Notes under the pieces: generated by a model
The model's input: only the letters and a program-made list of their open reading frames with translations
Told to the model about the DNA's origin: nothing
The model's database searches: none
Shown here: one piece after another, positions 34,094-43,327 of the stretch
Numbering within the stretch: position 1 is the first letter of the stretch
Layout of the letters: every line of letters starts with the position of its first letter
Assembly: GCF_006442205.1 (NCBI RefSeq)
Contig: NZ_VFVR01000001.1
Span: 620,001 to 684,000, forward strand
DNA length: 64,000 bases
Direction: 5' to 3'
From: Mesorhizobium sp. B2-3-12
GTDB taxonomy: Bacteria > Pseudomonadota > Alphaproteobacteria > Rhizobiales > Rhizobiaceae
Made by a program: the position numbers and the translations under genes

Positions 34094-34119
34094 TTTCATG
34101 AGCATGATTTCTCATGAAA
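34094..34119. promoter_or_regulatory. 9-bp inverted repeat operator between nitroreductase and XRE-cupin genes
   Basis: Arms TTTCATGAG (34094-34102) and CTCATGAAA (34111-34119) with an 8-base spacer. A third TCATGA lies at 34135-34140, next to the GTG at 34142, and overlaps the 12-base palindrome TGAAAATTTTCA (34126-34137). The repeated TCATGA suggests cooperative binding, most likely autoregulation by the XRE-cupin protein. Confidence 0.6.
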
Positions 34120-34141
34120 TTCGGTTGAAAATTTTCATGAA

Positions 34142-34738
34142 GTGAGCGATTTGGCCTCCCCTACCGCACGAACATTGCAGGGACCTGACGAGCGAGTGCT
34201 GGCCGGCGATATCCGGGCCTTGCGCCGGGTGCGCGGGCTGACGCTGGCCGAGATCGCGCTGAAACTCGGCCGCTCGGTTGGCTGGGTCAGCCAGGTCGAG
34301 CGCGGCCTGTCGACGCCATCGCTCAGCGATCTCCGGGCCTTCGCCGATCTGTTCGGCGTGCCGATCAGCCTGTTCTTCAGCCATGACGTGCCCTTGGAGA
34401 GCGAGCGCGGCGTCGTGGTGCGCGCCGGCAAGCGCCGCACGCTTGGCACCAGCGAATCCGGCCTGGTGGAGGAGCTTCTGTCACCGGATCTCGGTGGTAG
34501 CTTCGAGATGGTGCGATCGATCTTCGCGCCGGGCGCGGAAATGAAGACCGAACAACTGCGGCCGACCGAGGAGGCCGGCTATATCGCCTCGGGTATTTTC
34601 GAGATCGAGATCGCTGGCGTCTGGCACCGGCTCGGCGAAGGCGATTCCTTCCGTTTCGAGGGCAAGCCATACCGCTGGCGCAATCCGGGCAGCGAGCCGG
34701 CGGTTGTCATCTGGGTGGTTTCGCCACCGGTCTATTGA
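34142..34738 (+). CDS. XRE-cupin transcription regulator
   Basis: A 198-residue regulator. The HTH-XRE domain lies at about residues 20-80 (LTLAEIALKLGRSVGWVSQV) and a small-molecule-binding cupin at about 125-195 (FAPGAEMKTEQLRPTEEAGY, then GEGDSFRFEGKPYRWRNPG). Such proteins often sense amines, amino acids or their breakdown products. The GTG at 34142 is used. It is transcribed toward the demethylase operon at 34811, and an inverted repeat lies between its stop and that operon, so it is the leading candidate regulator of the operon. Confidence 0.85.
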   Translation: MSDLASPTARTLQGPDERVLAGDIRALRRVRGLTLAEIALKLGRSVGWVSQVERGLSTPSLSDLRAFADLFGVPISLFFSHDVPLESERGVVVRAGKRRTLGTSESGLVEELLSPDLGGSFEMVRSIFAPGAEMKTEQLRPTEEAGYIASGIFEIEIAGVWHRLGEGDSFRFEGKPYRWRNPGSEPAVVIWVVSPPVY

Positions 34739-34740
34739 AT

Positions 34741-34761
34741 GCATGTCGCCAGACGACATGC
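34741..34761. promoter_or_regulatory. 8-bp inverted repeat before the 34811 operon
   Basis: Arms GCATGTCG (34741-34748) and CGACATGC (34754-34761) with a 5-base spacer, starting right after the XRE-cupin stop and 50 bases before the ATG at 34811. No T tract follows, so it is an operator rather than a terminator. Confidence 0.55.
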
Positions 34762-34810
34762 CCGCATAGAACAAAAACAAGCGCGGCGCGCTTGAGGATG
34801 GGAGAAGAAC

Positions 34811-37264
34811 ATGGCGGGTTTGCCAAGCACGGCGCGCGTGGTGATCATCGGAGGCGGCGTGGTCGGCACCTCCTCGCTCTATCACCTGGCCAAGGCCGGC
34901 TGGACCGACTGCGTGCTCCTGGAAAAGAACGAGTTGACTTCGGGCTCGACCTGGCATGCCGCCGGCAATGTGCCGACCTTCTCCTCTTCCTGGTCGCTGA
35001 TGAACATGCAGCGTTATTCGACCGAACTCTATCGGGGCCTCGCCGACGAAGTCGACTACCCCATGAACTACCATGTTACCGGCTCACTCAGGCTCGCTCA
35101 TACAAAGGAGCGCATGCAGGAATTCCAGCGCGCCAAGGGGATGGGCCGCTACCAGGGCATGGACATCGACGTGGTCGGGCTCGACGAGATCAAGCACCGC
35201 TACCCCTTCATCGAAACGCACGAGTTGAAGGGCGCGCTCTATGACCCGAGCGACGGCGACATAGATCCAGCGCAGTTGACCCAGGCGCTGGCCAAGGGCG
35301 CGCGCGACATGGGCGCGAAGATCATCCGCTTCTGCCCGGTATCAGGCGTGCGCCGCGAGAAGGACGAATGGGTGGTCGAAACCCCACAGGGCGAAATCCG
35401 CTGCGAGATCGTCGTCAACGCCGCCGGCTATCGTGCCGCCGAAGTCGGCAAAATGTTCGGCCGGGAAGTGCCGATGATGGTGATGAGCCATCAGTACATA
35501 TTGTTCGAGGAAATCCCCGAACTCGCCGCCTGGTCGAAGGAACAGGGCAAGAAACTGCCGCTGCTGCGCGACGTCGACACGTCCTACTATCTGCGCCAGG
35601 AAAAGTCCGGCATGAACCTCGGCCCCTACGAGCGCAATTGCCGCGCCCATTGGGCCACCCCTGGCGATCCGATGCCGGAGGATTTTTCGTTCCAGCTCTT
35701 CCCCGACGATCTCGATCGGCTGGAGCATTACCTGGCCGACGCCGTCGCCCGCGTGCCGATCCTGGGTACCGCCGGCCTGTCCAAGGTCATCAACGGACCG
35801 ATCCCTTATGCGCCTGACGGCAATCCGCTGATCGGGCCGATGCCTGGCGTTCCCAACGCCTTCGAGGCTTGCGTCTTCACCTTCGGCATCGCCCAGGGCG
35901 GCGGCGCCGGCAAGGTGCTGGCCGAATGGGTGTCGCAAGGCCAGACCGAATGGGACATGTGGTCGTGCGACCCGCGACGCTTCACCTCCTTTGCCGCCGC
36001 CCCGGACTATTGCGTCGCCAAGGGCAAGGAGATCTACGGCAACGAATACGCCATCCAGTTCCCGCGCCATGCCTGGCCGGAAGGCCGCGACCGGAAACTG
36101 TCGCCGGTCCACGACCGCATCAAGGCGCTCGGCGCCCGCTTTGACGCCTATAATGGCTGGGAACGCGCCACCTGGTACGCGCAGGACGGCGATGACGTCT
36201 CCGAGGAAGCCACGCTGACCTTCCGCCGTGACGGGCCTTGGCAGCAGCGCGTGCGCGAAGAGTGCCTGGCGGTCCGCGACGCCGCCGGCATCCTCGACCT
36301 GCCCGGCTTCTCGCGCTTCAACCTCGAGGGCCCTGGTGCGGCCGAATGGCTGAGCCGGCAGGTGACCGGCCTGGTGCCGAAGCCCGGCCGCATCGGCCTC
36401 GTCTATTTCTCCGACGACAAGGGCCGCATCGTCACCGAAATGTCGGTGGTGCGCCATGGCGAGGACTCCATGACGCTGATCACCGCGGCGGTGGCACAGT
36501 GGCATGATTTCGAATGGCTGAAGTCGCACATGCCTGACGATGCGGCGTTCAAGCTGATCGACCGCACGGAGGAATTCTCCACGCAGATCCTCGCCGGCCC
36601 GAACTCGCGAAAAATCCTTGCCGATGCCTGTGAGGCCGACCTGACCTTGCCATGGCTGACGCATCAGGAGACCAGGATCGCCGGCCGCTGGGCCAAGCTG
36701 GTCCGCGTCTCCTTCGCCGGCGAACTCGGCTGGGAGATCCACACCAGGGTCGACGACACCGCCGCCATCTTCGATGCGATCTGTGCCGCCGGGCAGCACC
36801 ACGGGCTGAAGCCGTTCGGCATGTATGCGCTGGATTCGCTTCGCCTGGAAAAAGGCTACCGCACCTGGAAGGGCGACCTGTCGACCGACTACTCGATCCT
36901 GCAGGGCGGGCTCGAGCGCTTCGTCAAATGGGAAAAGCCCGACTTCCGCGGCAAGGCGGCGCTGCAGAACGAGAAGCAGCAAGGCGTGAAGAAGCGCTTC
37001 GTAACGCTGGTGGTTGAAAACCCCGGCGATTGCGACGCGCCCTACATGTCGACGCTGTGGCATGGCGGCCAGATCGTCGGCGAGACCACGTCAGGCGGCT
37101 GGGGTCATCGCATCGACAAGTCGATTGCGCTCGGCATGCTGCGGGTCGACTTGACCGAACCGGGAACCAACGTCGAGGTCGAAATCTTCGGCGACCGTTT
37201 CAAGGCGGTGGTGCAGAAGGATGAGCCGCTCTGGGATCCCAGAAATGAGAGGCTGCGCGCATGA
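34811..37264 (+). CDS. FAD/GcvT dehydrogenase, dimethylglycine/sarcosine dehydrogenase type
   Basis: An 817-residue fusion: DAO FAD domain (about 5-365, VVIIGGGVVGTSSLYHL; FAD-attachment His in SGSTWHAAG near residue 50), linker (about 370-430), GcvT folate domain (about 430-710, SFAGELGWEIHTR) and GcvT C-terminal barrel. It oxidises dimethylglycine or sarcosine and transfers the one-carbon unit to H4folate. The gene overlaps the next one, a homocysteine S-methyltransferase, by four bases. If that one uses glycine betaine, its product dimethylglycine would be the substrate here. RBS is GGGAGAAGAAC. Confidence 0.88.
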   Translation: MAGLPSTARVVIIGGGVVGTSSLYHLAKAGWTDCVLLEKNELTSGSTWHAAGNVPTFSSSWSLMNMQRYSTELYRGLADEVDYPMNYHVTGSLRLAHTKERMQEFQRAKGMGRYQGMDIDVVGLDEIKHRYPFIETHELKGALYDPSDGDIDPAQLTQALAKGARDMGAKIIRFCPVSGVRREKDEWVVETPQGEIRCEIVVNAAGYRAAEVGKMFGREVPMMVMSHQYILFEEIPELAAWSKEQGKKLPLLRDVDTSYYLRQEKSGMNLGPYERNCRAHWATPGDPMPEDFSFQLFPDDLDRLEHYLADAVARVPILGTAGLSKVINGPIPYAPDGNPLIGPMPGVPNAFEACVFTFGIAQGGGAGKVLAEWVSQGQTEWDMWSCDPRRFTSFAAAPDYCVAKGKEIYGNEYAIQFPRHAWPEGRDRKLSPVHDRIKALGARFDAYNGWERATWYAQDGDDVSEEATLTFRRDGPWQQRVREECLAVRDAAGILDLPGFSRFNLEGPGAAEWLSRQVTGLVPKPGRIGLVYFSDDKGRIVTEMSVVRHGEDSMTLITAAVAQWHDFEWLKSHMPDDAAFKLIDRTEEFSTQILAGPNSRKILADACEADLTLPWLTHQETRIAGRWAKLVRVSFAGELGWEIHTRVDDTAAIFDAICAAGQHHGLKPFGMYALDSLRLEKGYRTWKGDLSTDYSILQGGLERFVKWEKPDFRGKAALQNEKQQGVKKRFVTLVVENPGDCDAPYMSTLWHGGQIVGETTSGGWGHRIDKSIALGMLRVDLTEPGTNVEVEIFGDRFKAVVQKDEPLWDPRNERLRA

Positions 37265-38157
37265 AGAAGGTCATCCTCACCGATGGCGGCATGGGTCAGG
37301 AACTGGTCCGCCGCAGCAAGTCCGAGCCGACGCCGTTGTGGTCGGCCAGGGTGCTGATCGACGAACCCGATCTGGTGCGCGACCTGCATGCTGAATTCAT
37401 CCGCGCCGGCGCTCGCGTCATCACCATCAACACCTATTCGGCGACACCCGAGCGGCTGGCGCGCGAGGGTGCCGAGGACCTGTTCAAGCCGCTGCAGAAA
37501 CGCGGCATCGAGCTTGCCAGGCAAGCTTGCGACGAAGCCGGCGAAGCCGCGATCGCCGGCTGCCTGTCGCCACTCTTCGGCAGCTACGCGCCAGCGTTGA
37601 CCATTTCCTATCAGGAGACGCTCGACATCTATCGCCGCATCGTTGCCGAGCAGGCGGATGGGGTCGATCTCTTCCTGTGCGAGACCATGGCGTCGGCCGA
37701 TGAGGCGCGCGCGGCCGTCACCGCGGCATCGGAAAGCGGCAAACCGGTCTGGGTCTCGTGGACGCTCGCCGATCACGGCACGCCGCGATTACGCAGCGGC
37801 GAAGCCCTCGCTGCCGCGTCCTCAGCACTGGGCGACCTGGTCGCGGCACGGCTGATCAATTGCTGCCGGCCCGAAGCGATCACCGCGGCTTTGCCTGAAT
37901 TGATTGACCTCGGCGGCCCGGTCGGTGCCTATGCCAACGGCTTCACATCCACCGAAGCGCTCAAGCATGGCGGCACCGTCGATGTGCTGCACGCGCGCCA
38001 CGACCTCGATCCGGAGGCCTATGCCGGTCAGGCGATGGGCTGGGTCGCGGCCGGCGCCGACATCGTCGGTGGTTGTTGCGAAGTCGGCCCTGCCCATATC
38101 GCGGCGTTGCGTGGCCGGCTCGAACAGGCCGGCTACCAAATCTCGGGAGTTCTTTGA
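37261..38157 (+). CDS. Homocysteine S-methyltransferase family (betaine-homocysteine methyltransferase candidate)
   Basis: A 298-residue zinc-dependent methyltransferase. It begins with ILTDGGMGQEL; the zinc ligands are Cys in INCC near residue 200 and the GGCCEVGP pair near 265-267. The family contains MmuM (S-methylmethionine) and BHMT-like enzymes. Sinorhizobium meliloti has a short bacterial betaine-homocysteine methyltransferase (Bmt) of this type as I recall. Its position between two dimethylglycine-type dehydrogenases, with four-base overlap upstream, supports glycine betaine as donor. S-methylmethionine remains possible. Confidence 0.8.
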   Translation: MKKVILTDGGMGQELVRRSKSEPTPLWSARVLIDEPDLVRDLHAEFIRAGARVITINTYSATPERLAREGAEDLFKPLQKRGIELARQACDEAGEAAIAGCLSPLFGSYAPALTISYQETLDIYRRIVAEQADGVDLFLCETMASADEARAAVTAASESGKPVWVSWTLADHGTPRLRSGEALAAASSALGDLVAARLINCCRPEAITAALPELIDLGGPVGAYANGFTSTEALKHGGTVDVLHARHDLDPEAYAGQAMGWVAAGADIVGGCCEVGPAHIAALRGRLEQAGYQISGVL

Positions 38158-39338
38158 TGCCAAAACCATCATCGCGCATTTCAGGCATCGTGCCATCGGG
38201 CAAGGATGGCTGGGAGGTTCATTTCGCCGCCTGGACCCGCAAGGAGGCTGGCGAAGACATCATCATGCTGTCGGTCGGCGACCACGACTTCGACACGCCT
38301 TCGCAAACGATCGAGGCCTGCGTGGCTGCCGTTCGCGGCAGCAATCACCATTACACGCCGCTGCCTGGCCTGCCTCGCCTGCGCCAGGCGATGGCGGCAG
38401 CCTCCAGCGCCTGCACCGGTGTGGAGACGACACCGGATCAGGTCATCGCCACGCCCGGCGGCCAGGCAGCGCTTTACGCGGCGGTACAGGCCGTGCTCGA
38501 CCAGGGCGACCACGCCATTGTGGTCGCCCCCTATTACGCCACCTACCCCAACACGTTCAGCGCCGCCGGCGCCAGTTTCACAGTCGTCGAGACACCGGCC
38601 GAAGATGGTTTCCAGCCGCACGCCGACATGATCCGCGCGGCACTCAAGCCCAACACGCGCGCCATCCTGATCAACACGCCGAACAACCCGACCGGCGCTG
38701 TCTATTCGCGCGAGCGGCTGGAAGAGCTGGCCGAGCTCTGCAAGGAGCATGACCTCTGGCTACTGTCCGACGAGGTCTATTGGACGCTGGGCGGCGGCGA
38801 ACATGTCTCGCCACGCTCGCTGCCCGGCATGGCCGAGCGCACGCTGGTCATCAATTCGATGTCCAAGAGCCACGGCATGACCGGCTGGCGCATGGGCTGG
38901 CTGACCGGTCCCGAGGCGATGATTTCGCTGCTGATCAACCTCAATCTGGTGACCACTTACGGCCTGCCGGCCTTCATCTCCATCGCTTGCGCCGAGGCCC
39001 TGGAGCAGCACTATGGCGTCAAGGACATCGCCGAACGCTACGCCGCACGCCGCACCGTTCTGCTCGATGCGGTGCGCGGGATGAATGATGTCACCGTGCG
39101 CGGTTCCGAAGGCGGCATGTATGTCATGCTCGACATATCCGATGTCGAATCCGACGACGAGAAATTCGCCTTCGCCTTCCTCGACAAGGAGAAGGTCGGC
39201 GTCATGCCCGGCTCCAGCTTCGGCGAAGCCGCGGCCGGCCATATCAGAATAAGCCTGTGCCAGCCCGAACCGGTACTGCGGGAAGCAGCCGCGCGGCTGC
39301 GCCGTTTTGTTTCCACCTACCGTCGCGAGGCCGCATGA
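38157..39338 (+). CDS. Class I PLP aminotransferase
   Basis: A 393-residue fold-type I aminotransferase. The PLP-binding segments are PGGQAALYAA near residue 102, NTPNNPTGAVYSR near 178, SDEVYW near 205 and the Schiff-base Lys in SMSKSHGMTGWRMGW near 241. The C-terminal Arg is in AAGHIRISLC. GGGAG lies upstream and the ATG shares one base with the preceding stop (TGATG). In this operon it may handle an amino acid linked to the methionine/glycine products; the substrate is not evident. Confidence 0.85.
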   Translation: MPKPSSRISGIVPSGKDGWEVHFAAWTRKEAGEDIIMLSVGDHDFDTPSQTIEACVAAVRGSNHHYTPLPGLPRLRQAMAAASSACTGVETTPDQVIATPGGQAALYAAVQAVLDQGDHAIVVAPYYATYPNTFSAAGASFTVVETPAEDGFQPHADMIRAALKPNTRAILINTPNNPTGAVYSRERLEELAELCKEHDLWLLSDEVYWTLGGGEHVSPRSLPGMAERTLVINSMSKSHGMTGWRMGWLTGPEAMISLLINLNLVTTYGLPAFISIACAEALEQHYGVKDIAERYAARRTVLLDAVRGMNDVTVRGSEGGMYVMLDISDVESDDEKFAFAFLDKEKVGVMPGSSFGEAAAGHIRISLCQPEPVLREAAARLRRFVSTYRREAA

Positions 39339-41800
39339 CCGCCAAGACCATTCCCACCAAGGCCATCCCTACCAAGGCCAGGGCCGTCATCATCGGCGGC
39401 GGCGTCTCCGGCTGTTCGGTCGCCTACCACCTGGCCAAGCTCGGCTGGACCGACATCGTGCTGCTCGAGCGCAAGCAGCTGACCTCGGGCACCACATGGC
39501 ATGCCGCCGGGCTGATCGGCCAGTTGCGCGGCTCGCAGAACATGACCCGGCTGGCGAAATATTCGGCCGATCTCTACGTCAAACTGGAAGCCGAGACCGA
39601 GGTCGGCACCGGCATGCGCCAGGTCGGCTCGATCACGGTGGCGCTGACCGAGGAGCGCAAGCACGAGATCTACCGCCAGGCATCGCTCGCCCGCGCCTTC
39701 GACGTCGACGTGCGCGAGATTTCGCCCAATGAAGTCAGTGAGATGTATCCGCATCTCAATGTCTCCGACGTCGTCGGCGCCGTGCACCTGCCGCTCGACG
39801 GCCAATGCGACCCGGCCAACATCGCCATGGCATTGGCCAAGGGCGCGCGCCAGCGCGGCGCCACCATCGCCGAGAATGTGAAGGTGACGAAGGTCCACAC
39901 GAAAAATGGCCGCGTCTCCGGCGTGTCCTGGGCGCAGGGCGAAGAGCAAGGCACGATCGAGGCCGACATCGTCGTCAACTGCGCCGGCATGTGGGCGCGC
40001 GAACTCGGCGCCCGGAACGGCGTCAACATCCCGCTACATGCCTGCGAGCATTTTTATCTCGTCACCGAGCCGATCCCCGGCCTCGGCCGCCTGCCGGTGC
40101 TGCGCGTGCCGGACGAGTGCGCCTATTACAAGGAAGACGCCGGCAAGATGATGCTCGGCGCCTTCGAGCCGGTGGCCAAGCCATGGGGCATGGACGGCAT
40201 CAGCGAGGATTTCTGCTTCGATCAATTGCCCGAGGATATGGACCATTTCGAGCCGATCCTCGAAATGGGCGTCAACCGCATGCCGATGCTGGCCACCGCC
40301 GGCATCCACACCTTCTTCAACGGCCCCGAAAGCTTCACCCCTGACGACCGCTACTATCTCGGCGAGGCGCCGGAGCTGCGCGGCTACTGGATGGCGACCG
40401 GCTACAATTCGATCGGCATCGTCTCGTCCGGCGGCGCCGGCATGGCGCTGGCGCAGTGGATCAACGATGGCGAGGCACCATTCGACCTCTGGGAAGTCGA
40501 CATTCGCCGCACCCAGCCGTTCCAGAAGAACCGCCGCTATCTCAAGGAACGCGTTTCCGAAACGCTCGGCCTGCTCTACGCCGACCACTTTCCCTACCGG
40601 CAGATGGCGACGTCGCGTGGTGTGCGCCGCTCGCCCCTGCACGAGCATCTGAAGGCGCGTGGCGCCGTGTTCGGCGAGGTCGCCGGCTGGGAGCGCACCA
40701 ACTGGTTCGCCCGCGAAGGCCAGGAGCGCGAATACCGCTATTCCTGGAAGCGGCAGAACTGGTTCGACAACCAGCACGAGGAGCATCTGGCGGTCCGCAA
40801 CAAGGTCGGCCTGTTCGACATGACCTCGTTCGGCAAGATCCGTGTCGAGGGCCGCGATGCCCGCGCGTTTCTGCAAAGGCTCTGCGCCAACGACATGGAC
40901 GTGGCGCCGGGCAAGATCGTCTACACCCAGATGCTCAACCAGCGCGGCGGCATCGAAAGCGACCTCACCGTGTCGCGGCTGTCGGAGACGGCCTACTTCC
41001 TCGTCGTGCCGGGCGCGACGCTGCAGCGAGACCTCGCCTGGCTGCGCCGGCATGTCGGCGAGGCGTTCGTCGTCATCACGGACGTAACCGCCGCCGAAAG
41101 CGTGCTATGCCTGATGGGTCCGGATGCGCGAAAACTGATCCAGAAGGTCAGCCCCAACGACTTCTCCAACGAGAACAATCCGTTCGGCACTTTCCAGGAG
41201 ATCGAAATCGGCATGGGGCTGGCCCGGGTGCACCGGGTCACCTATGTCGGCGAACTCGGCTGGGAACTCTACGTCTCGACCGATCAGGCCGCTCATGTCT
41301 TCGAGGTGATCGAGGAGGCCGGCGCGGATGTCGGCCTGAAACTCTGCGGCCTGCACACGCTGGATTCCTGCCGCATCGAAAAGGCTTTCCGCCATTTCGG
41401 CCATGACATCACCGACGAGGACCATGTGCTGGAGGCTGGCCTTGGCTTCGCGGTGAAGATGGCGAAGGGCGATTTCATCGGCCGCGATGCCGTGCTGAAG
41501 AAGAAGGAAGCCGGGTTGAGCCGGCGGCTGGTCCAGTTCCGGCTGAAGGACCCGCAGCCGCTGCTCTTCCACAACGAGGCGATCCTGCGCGACGGCAAGA
41601 TCGTCGGCCCAATCACCTCCGGCAATTACGGCCATCATCTCGGCGGCGCCATCGGGCTTGGCTATGTGCCTTGCCAAGGCGAAAGCGAGGCGGATGTGCT
41701 GGCCTCATCCTACGAAATCGAGATCGCCGGTGAACGGTTTGCGGCCGAGGCATCGCTGAAACCGATGTATGATCCGAAGGCTGAGCGGGTGAAGATGTAG
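39335..41800 (+). CDS. FAD/GcvT dehydrogenase, second dimethylglycine/sarcosine dehydrogenase type
   Basis: An 821-residue paralog of the 34811 product with the same order of domains: DAO FAD domain (VIIGGGVSGCSVAYHLAKLG, attachment His in SGTTWHAAG), linker, GcvT domain (TYVGELGWELYVSTDQ) and C-terminal barrel. The ATG at 39335 overlaps the aminotransferase stop by four bases. Having two such enzymes in one transcript suggests consecutive demethylations, dimethylglycine to sarcosine and sarcosine to glycine, but the assignment of each is open. The operon ends at a palindromic repeat. Confidence 0.88.
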   Translation: MTAKTIPTKAIPTKARAVIIGGGVSGCSVAYHLAKLGWTDIVLLERKQLTSGTTWHAAGLIGQLRGSQNMTRLAKYSADLYVKLEAETEVGTGMRQVGSITVALTEERKHEIYRQASLARAFDVDVREISPNEVSEMYPHLNVSDVVGAVHLPLDGQCDPANIAMALAKGARQRGATIAENVKVTKVHTKNGRVSGVSWAQGEEQGTIEADIVVNCAGMWARELGARNGVNIPLHACEHFYLVTEPIPGLGRLPVLRVPDECAYYKEDAGKMMLGAFEPVAKPWGMDGISEDFCFDQLPEDMDHFEPILEMGVNRMPMLATAGIHTFFNGPESFTPDDRYYLGEAPELRGYWMATGYNSIGIVSSGGAGMALAQWINDGEAPFDLWEVDIRRTQPFQKNRRYLKERVSETLGLLYADHFPYRQMATSRGVRRSPLHEHLKARGAVFGEVAGWERTNWFAREGQEREYRYSWKRQNWFDNQHEEHLAVRNKVGLFDMTSFGKIRVEGRDARAFLQRLCANDMDVAPGKIVYTQMLNQRGGIESDLTVSRLSETAYFLVVPGATLQRDLAWLRRHVGEAFVVITDVTAAESVLCLMGPDARKLIQKVSPNDFSNENNPFGTFQEIEIGMGLARVHRVTYVGELGWELYVSTDQAAHVFEVIEEAGADVGLKLCGLHTLDSCRIEKAFRHFGHDITDEDHVLEAGLGFAVKMAKGDFIGRDAVLKKKEAGLSRRLVQFRLKDPQPLLFHNEAILRDGKIVGPITSGNYGHHLGGAIGLGYVPCQGESEADVLASSYEIEIAGERFAAEASLKPMYDPKAERVKM

Positions 41801-41813
41801 CGCGGCGCCTCTT

Positions 41814-41941
41814 CCTTCTCCCCGTTCTACCGGGAGAAGATGGCCCGAAGGGCCGGATGAGGGGTGGCGCCGAGGTTGGCAAGGCTAGCGCTGCCCCTCA
41901 TCTGCCTGCCGGCATCTTCTCCCCGTGAAACGGGGAGAAGG
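41814..41941. repeat. Palindromic intergenic repeat, copy 1
   Basis: Two hairpin units, CTTCTCCCCG...CGGGAGAAG (from 41815) and CTTCTCCCCGT...ACGGGGAGAAG (to 41940), flanked by GATGAGGGG and CCCCTCATC, so that the whole is one large inverted repeat. Related copies are at 43152 and 49441. It lies between convergent genes and may also act as a terminator or mRNA end. Confidence 0.75.
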
Positions 41942-41953
41942 GCGCTAAACCTC

Positions 41954-42541
41954 TCAAAACCGCTCCAATCTCGCCCGCACCTTCACCAAAAACGCCGCCC
42001 TCGTCGCCGGCGTCGAGGCATCCATCAAATAATGCGCCAGGAAAAACGTCTTGCAGCGTCTGGCGCACAGCGCCCGCATGCCGCGCAGCAGGGTCTTGCG
42101 GCCGGGCTGGCCGACGACGACGCTCCACCAAGTCGGCGCGCCGCAGGTGGTGATGACGCCGACCTTGGTGACATGCGTCATCAGCGACTTGATCCCGCCC
42201 TTGCCCGCCGGCAGCTTGAAGGCGATGTCGGTCGCCCAAACGCGGTCGAGCCAGCCCTTGAGCATGGCCGGCAGGCCGTACCACCAGGTCGGGTAGACAA
42301 ACAGGATCGCCTCGGCCCAGGCGAGCAGCGCGAAATGCGGCTGCAGTGCCGGATCCTGCGGCGCCTGACTGTTGTAGGTACGCCGCTCCTCGCAACTCAT
42401 CACCGGATCGAACTTTTCGGCATAGAGATCGAGCAGCCGCACGTCCCAGCCTCGCCGCGTCAGCACATCCACGGCGGTGTCACGAATCCCTGCGCAAAAG
42501 CTCTCCGGCACCGGATGGCAGTAGACCACGAGGACCCGCAT
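41954..42541 (-). CDS. Flavodoxin-fold NAD(P)H:quinone oxidoreductase-like
   Basis: A 195-residue protein of the NQO1/MdaB/KefF group, which carry out two-electron reduction of quinones with FMN or FAD. It begins MRVLVVYCHPVPESFCAG, and the flavin-contacting loop VYPTWWYGLPAMLKGWLDRV is near residue 83. Its start shares one base with the stop of the paralog upstream, so the pair is co-translated. The physiological electron acceptor is unknown. Confidence 0.8.
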   Translation of the reverse strand: MRVLVVYCHPVPESFCAGIRDTAVDVLTRRGWDVRLLDLYAEKFDPVMSCEERRTYNSQAPQDPALQPHFALLAWAEAILFVYPTWWYGLPAMLKGWLDRVWATDIAFKLPAGKGGIKSLMTHVTKVGVITTCGAPTWWSVVVGQPGRKTLLRGMRALCARRCKTFFLAHYLMDASTPATRAAFLVKVRARLERF

Positions 42542-43122
42542 CAGAACGCATCCATGCTGGCCGCGACCTTCGTCATGAAAGCCTTGCGCGTTTCGTCGGT
42601 CGACAGGTTCATCGCGTAGTGGGCGAGGTAAGTCACCGACGCGCCGGGTTTTACGGTTGCGCGCAGCATGCGCTTGATCAGTTTGCGCGGCGGGTCACCC
42701 ATCAGCACGGCGCGGAACCGGCTGCCGCCATAGGTGGTGATCGCCGCGACCTTCCTGATGTTGTGCAGCGACGGCTGCACCTTGCCTTCGACCAGCTTGA
42801 ACGAAACGCCGGGCAGGAAAACGCGGTCGAAAAACCCTTTCAGGATCGCCGGAAAGCCGTAGTTCCAGACCGGATAGGCAAGCACCAGCGCATCGGCGCG
42901 CAGCAGGCGCTCGACATAAGGCGCCGCCGGATCCTCGGGGCCACGCTGGTTGTGATAGTCCAGCCTCTCCCCGCGCGTCAGCCGCGGATCGAAATCCTCG
43001 GCGTAGAGATCGCAATCATCGATCGTATGCCCCGCCGCCGTCAGCCGCTCGACGATCAACCGGTGCAGACCGGCATTGAAGCTGGTCTCGACCGGATGGG
43101 CATAGAGCACGAGGATGTTCAC
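42541..43122 (-). CDS. Flavodoxin-fold NAD(P)H:quinone oxidoreductase-like, tandem paralog
   Basis: A 193-residue paralog of the next gene, starting MNILVLYAHPVETSFNAG with AYPVWNYGFPAILKGFFDRV as flavin loop. The two proteins share the same layout but only part of their sequence, so the duplication is old. They might form a heterodimer. It is flanked upstream by the palindromic repeat at 43152. Confidence 0.8.
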   Translation of the reverse strand: MNILVLYAHPVETSFNAGLHRLIVERLTAAGHTIDDCDLYAEDFDPRLTRGERLDYHNQRGPEDPAAPYVERLLRADALVLAYPVWNYGFPAILKGFFDRVFLPGVSFKLVEGKVQPSLHNIRKVAAITTYGGSRFRAVLMGDPPRKLIKRMLRATVKPGASVTYLAHYAMNLSTDETRKAFMTKVAASMDAF

Positions 43123-43151
43123 GGGAGAACATTCCGAAGGTCAGCGCGAGA

Positions 43152-43315
43152 CGCCCCCCTCTGCCCTGCCGGGCATCTCCCCCTCAAGTGGGGAGATTGG
43201 CAGCTTCTGGGCCGCACCTGTCTTTCCAGAGTTGGAGATTGGCGAAAGCGGCGAAGCAAATAATCTCCCCCCTTGAGGGGGAGATGGCCTGCAGGCCAGA
43301 GGGGGGTGCAGCGCC
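43152..43315. repeat. Palindromic intergenic repeat, copy 2
   Basis: Outer arms begin CCCCCCTCTGCCCTGCCGGG and end with GGCCAGAGGGGGG. Inner units are ATCTCCCCCTCAAGTGGGGAGAT and ATCTCCCCCCTTGAGGGGGAGAT with an unrelated 60-base middle. It fills the gap between the quinone-reductase and flavoenzyme genes. Confidence 0.72.
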
Positions 43316-43327
43316 ATACGCTGGTCA

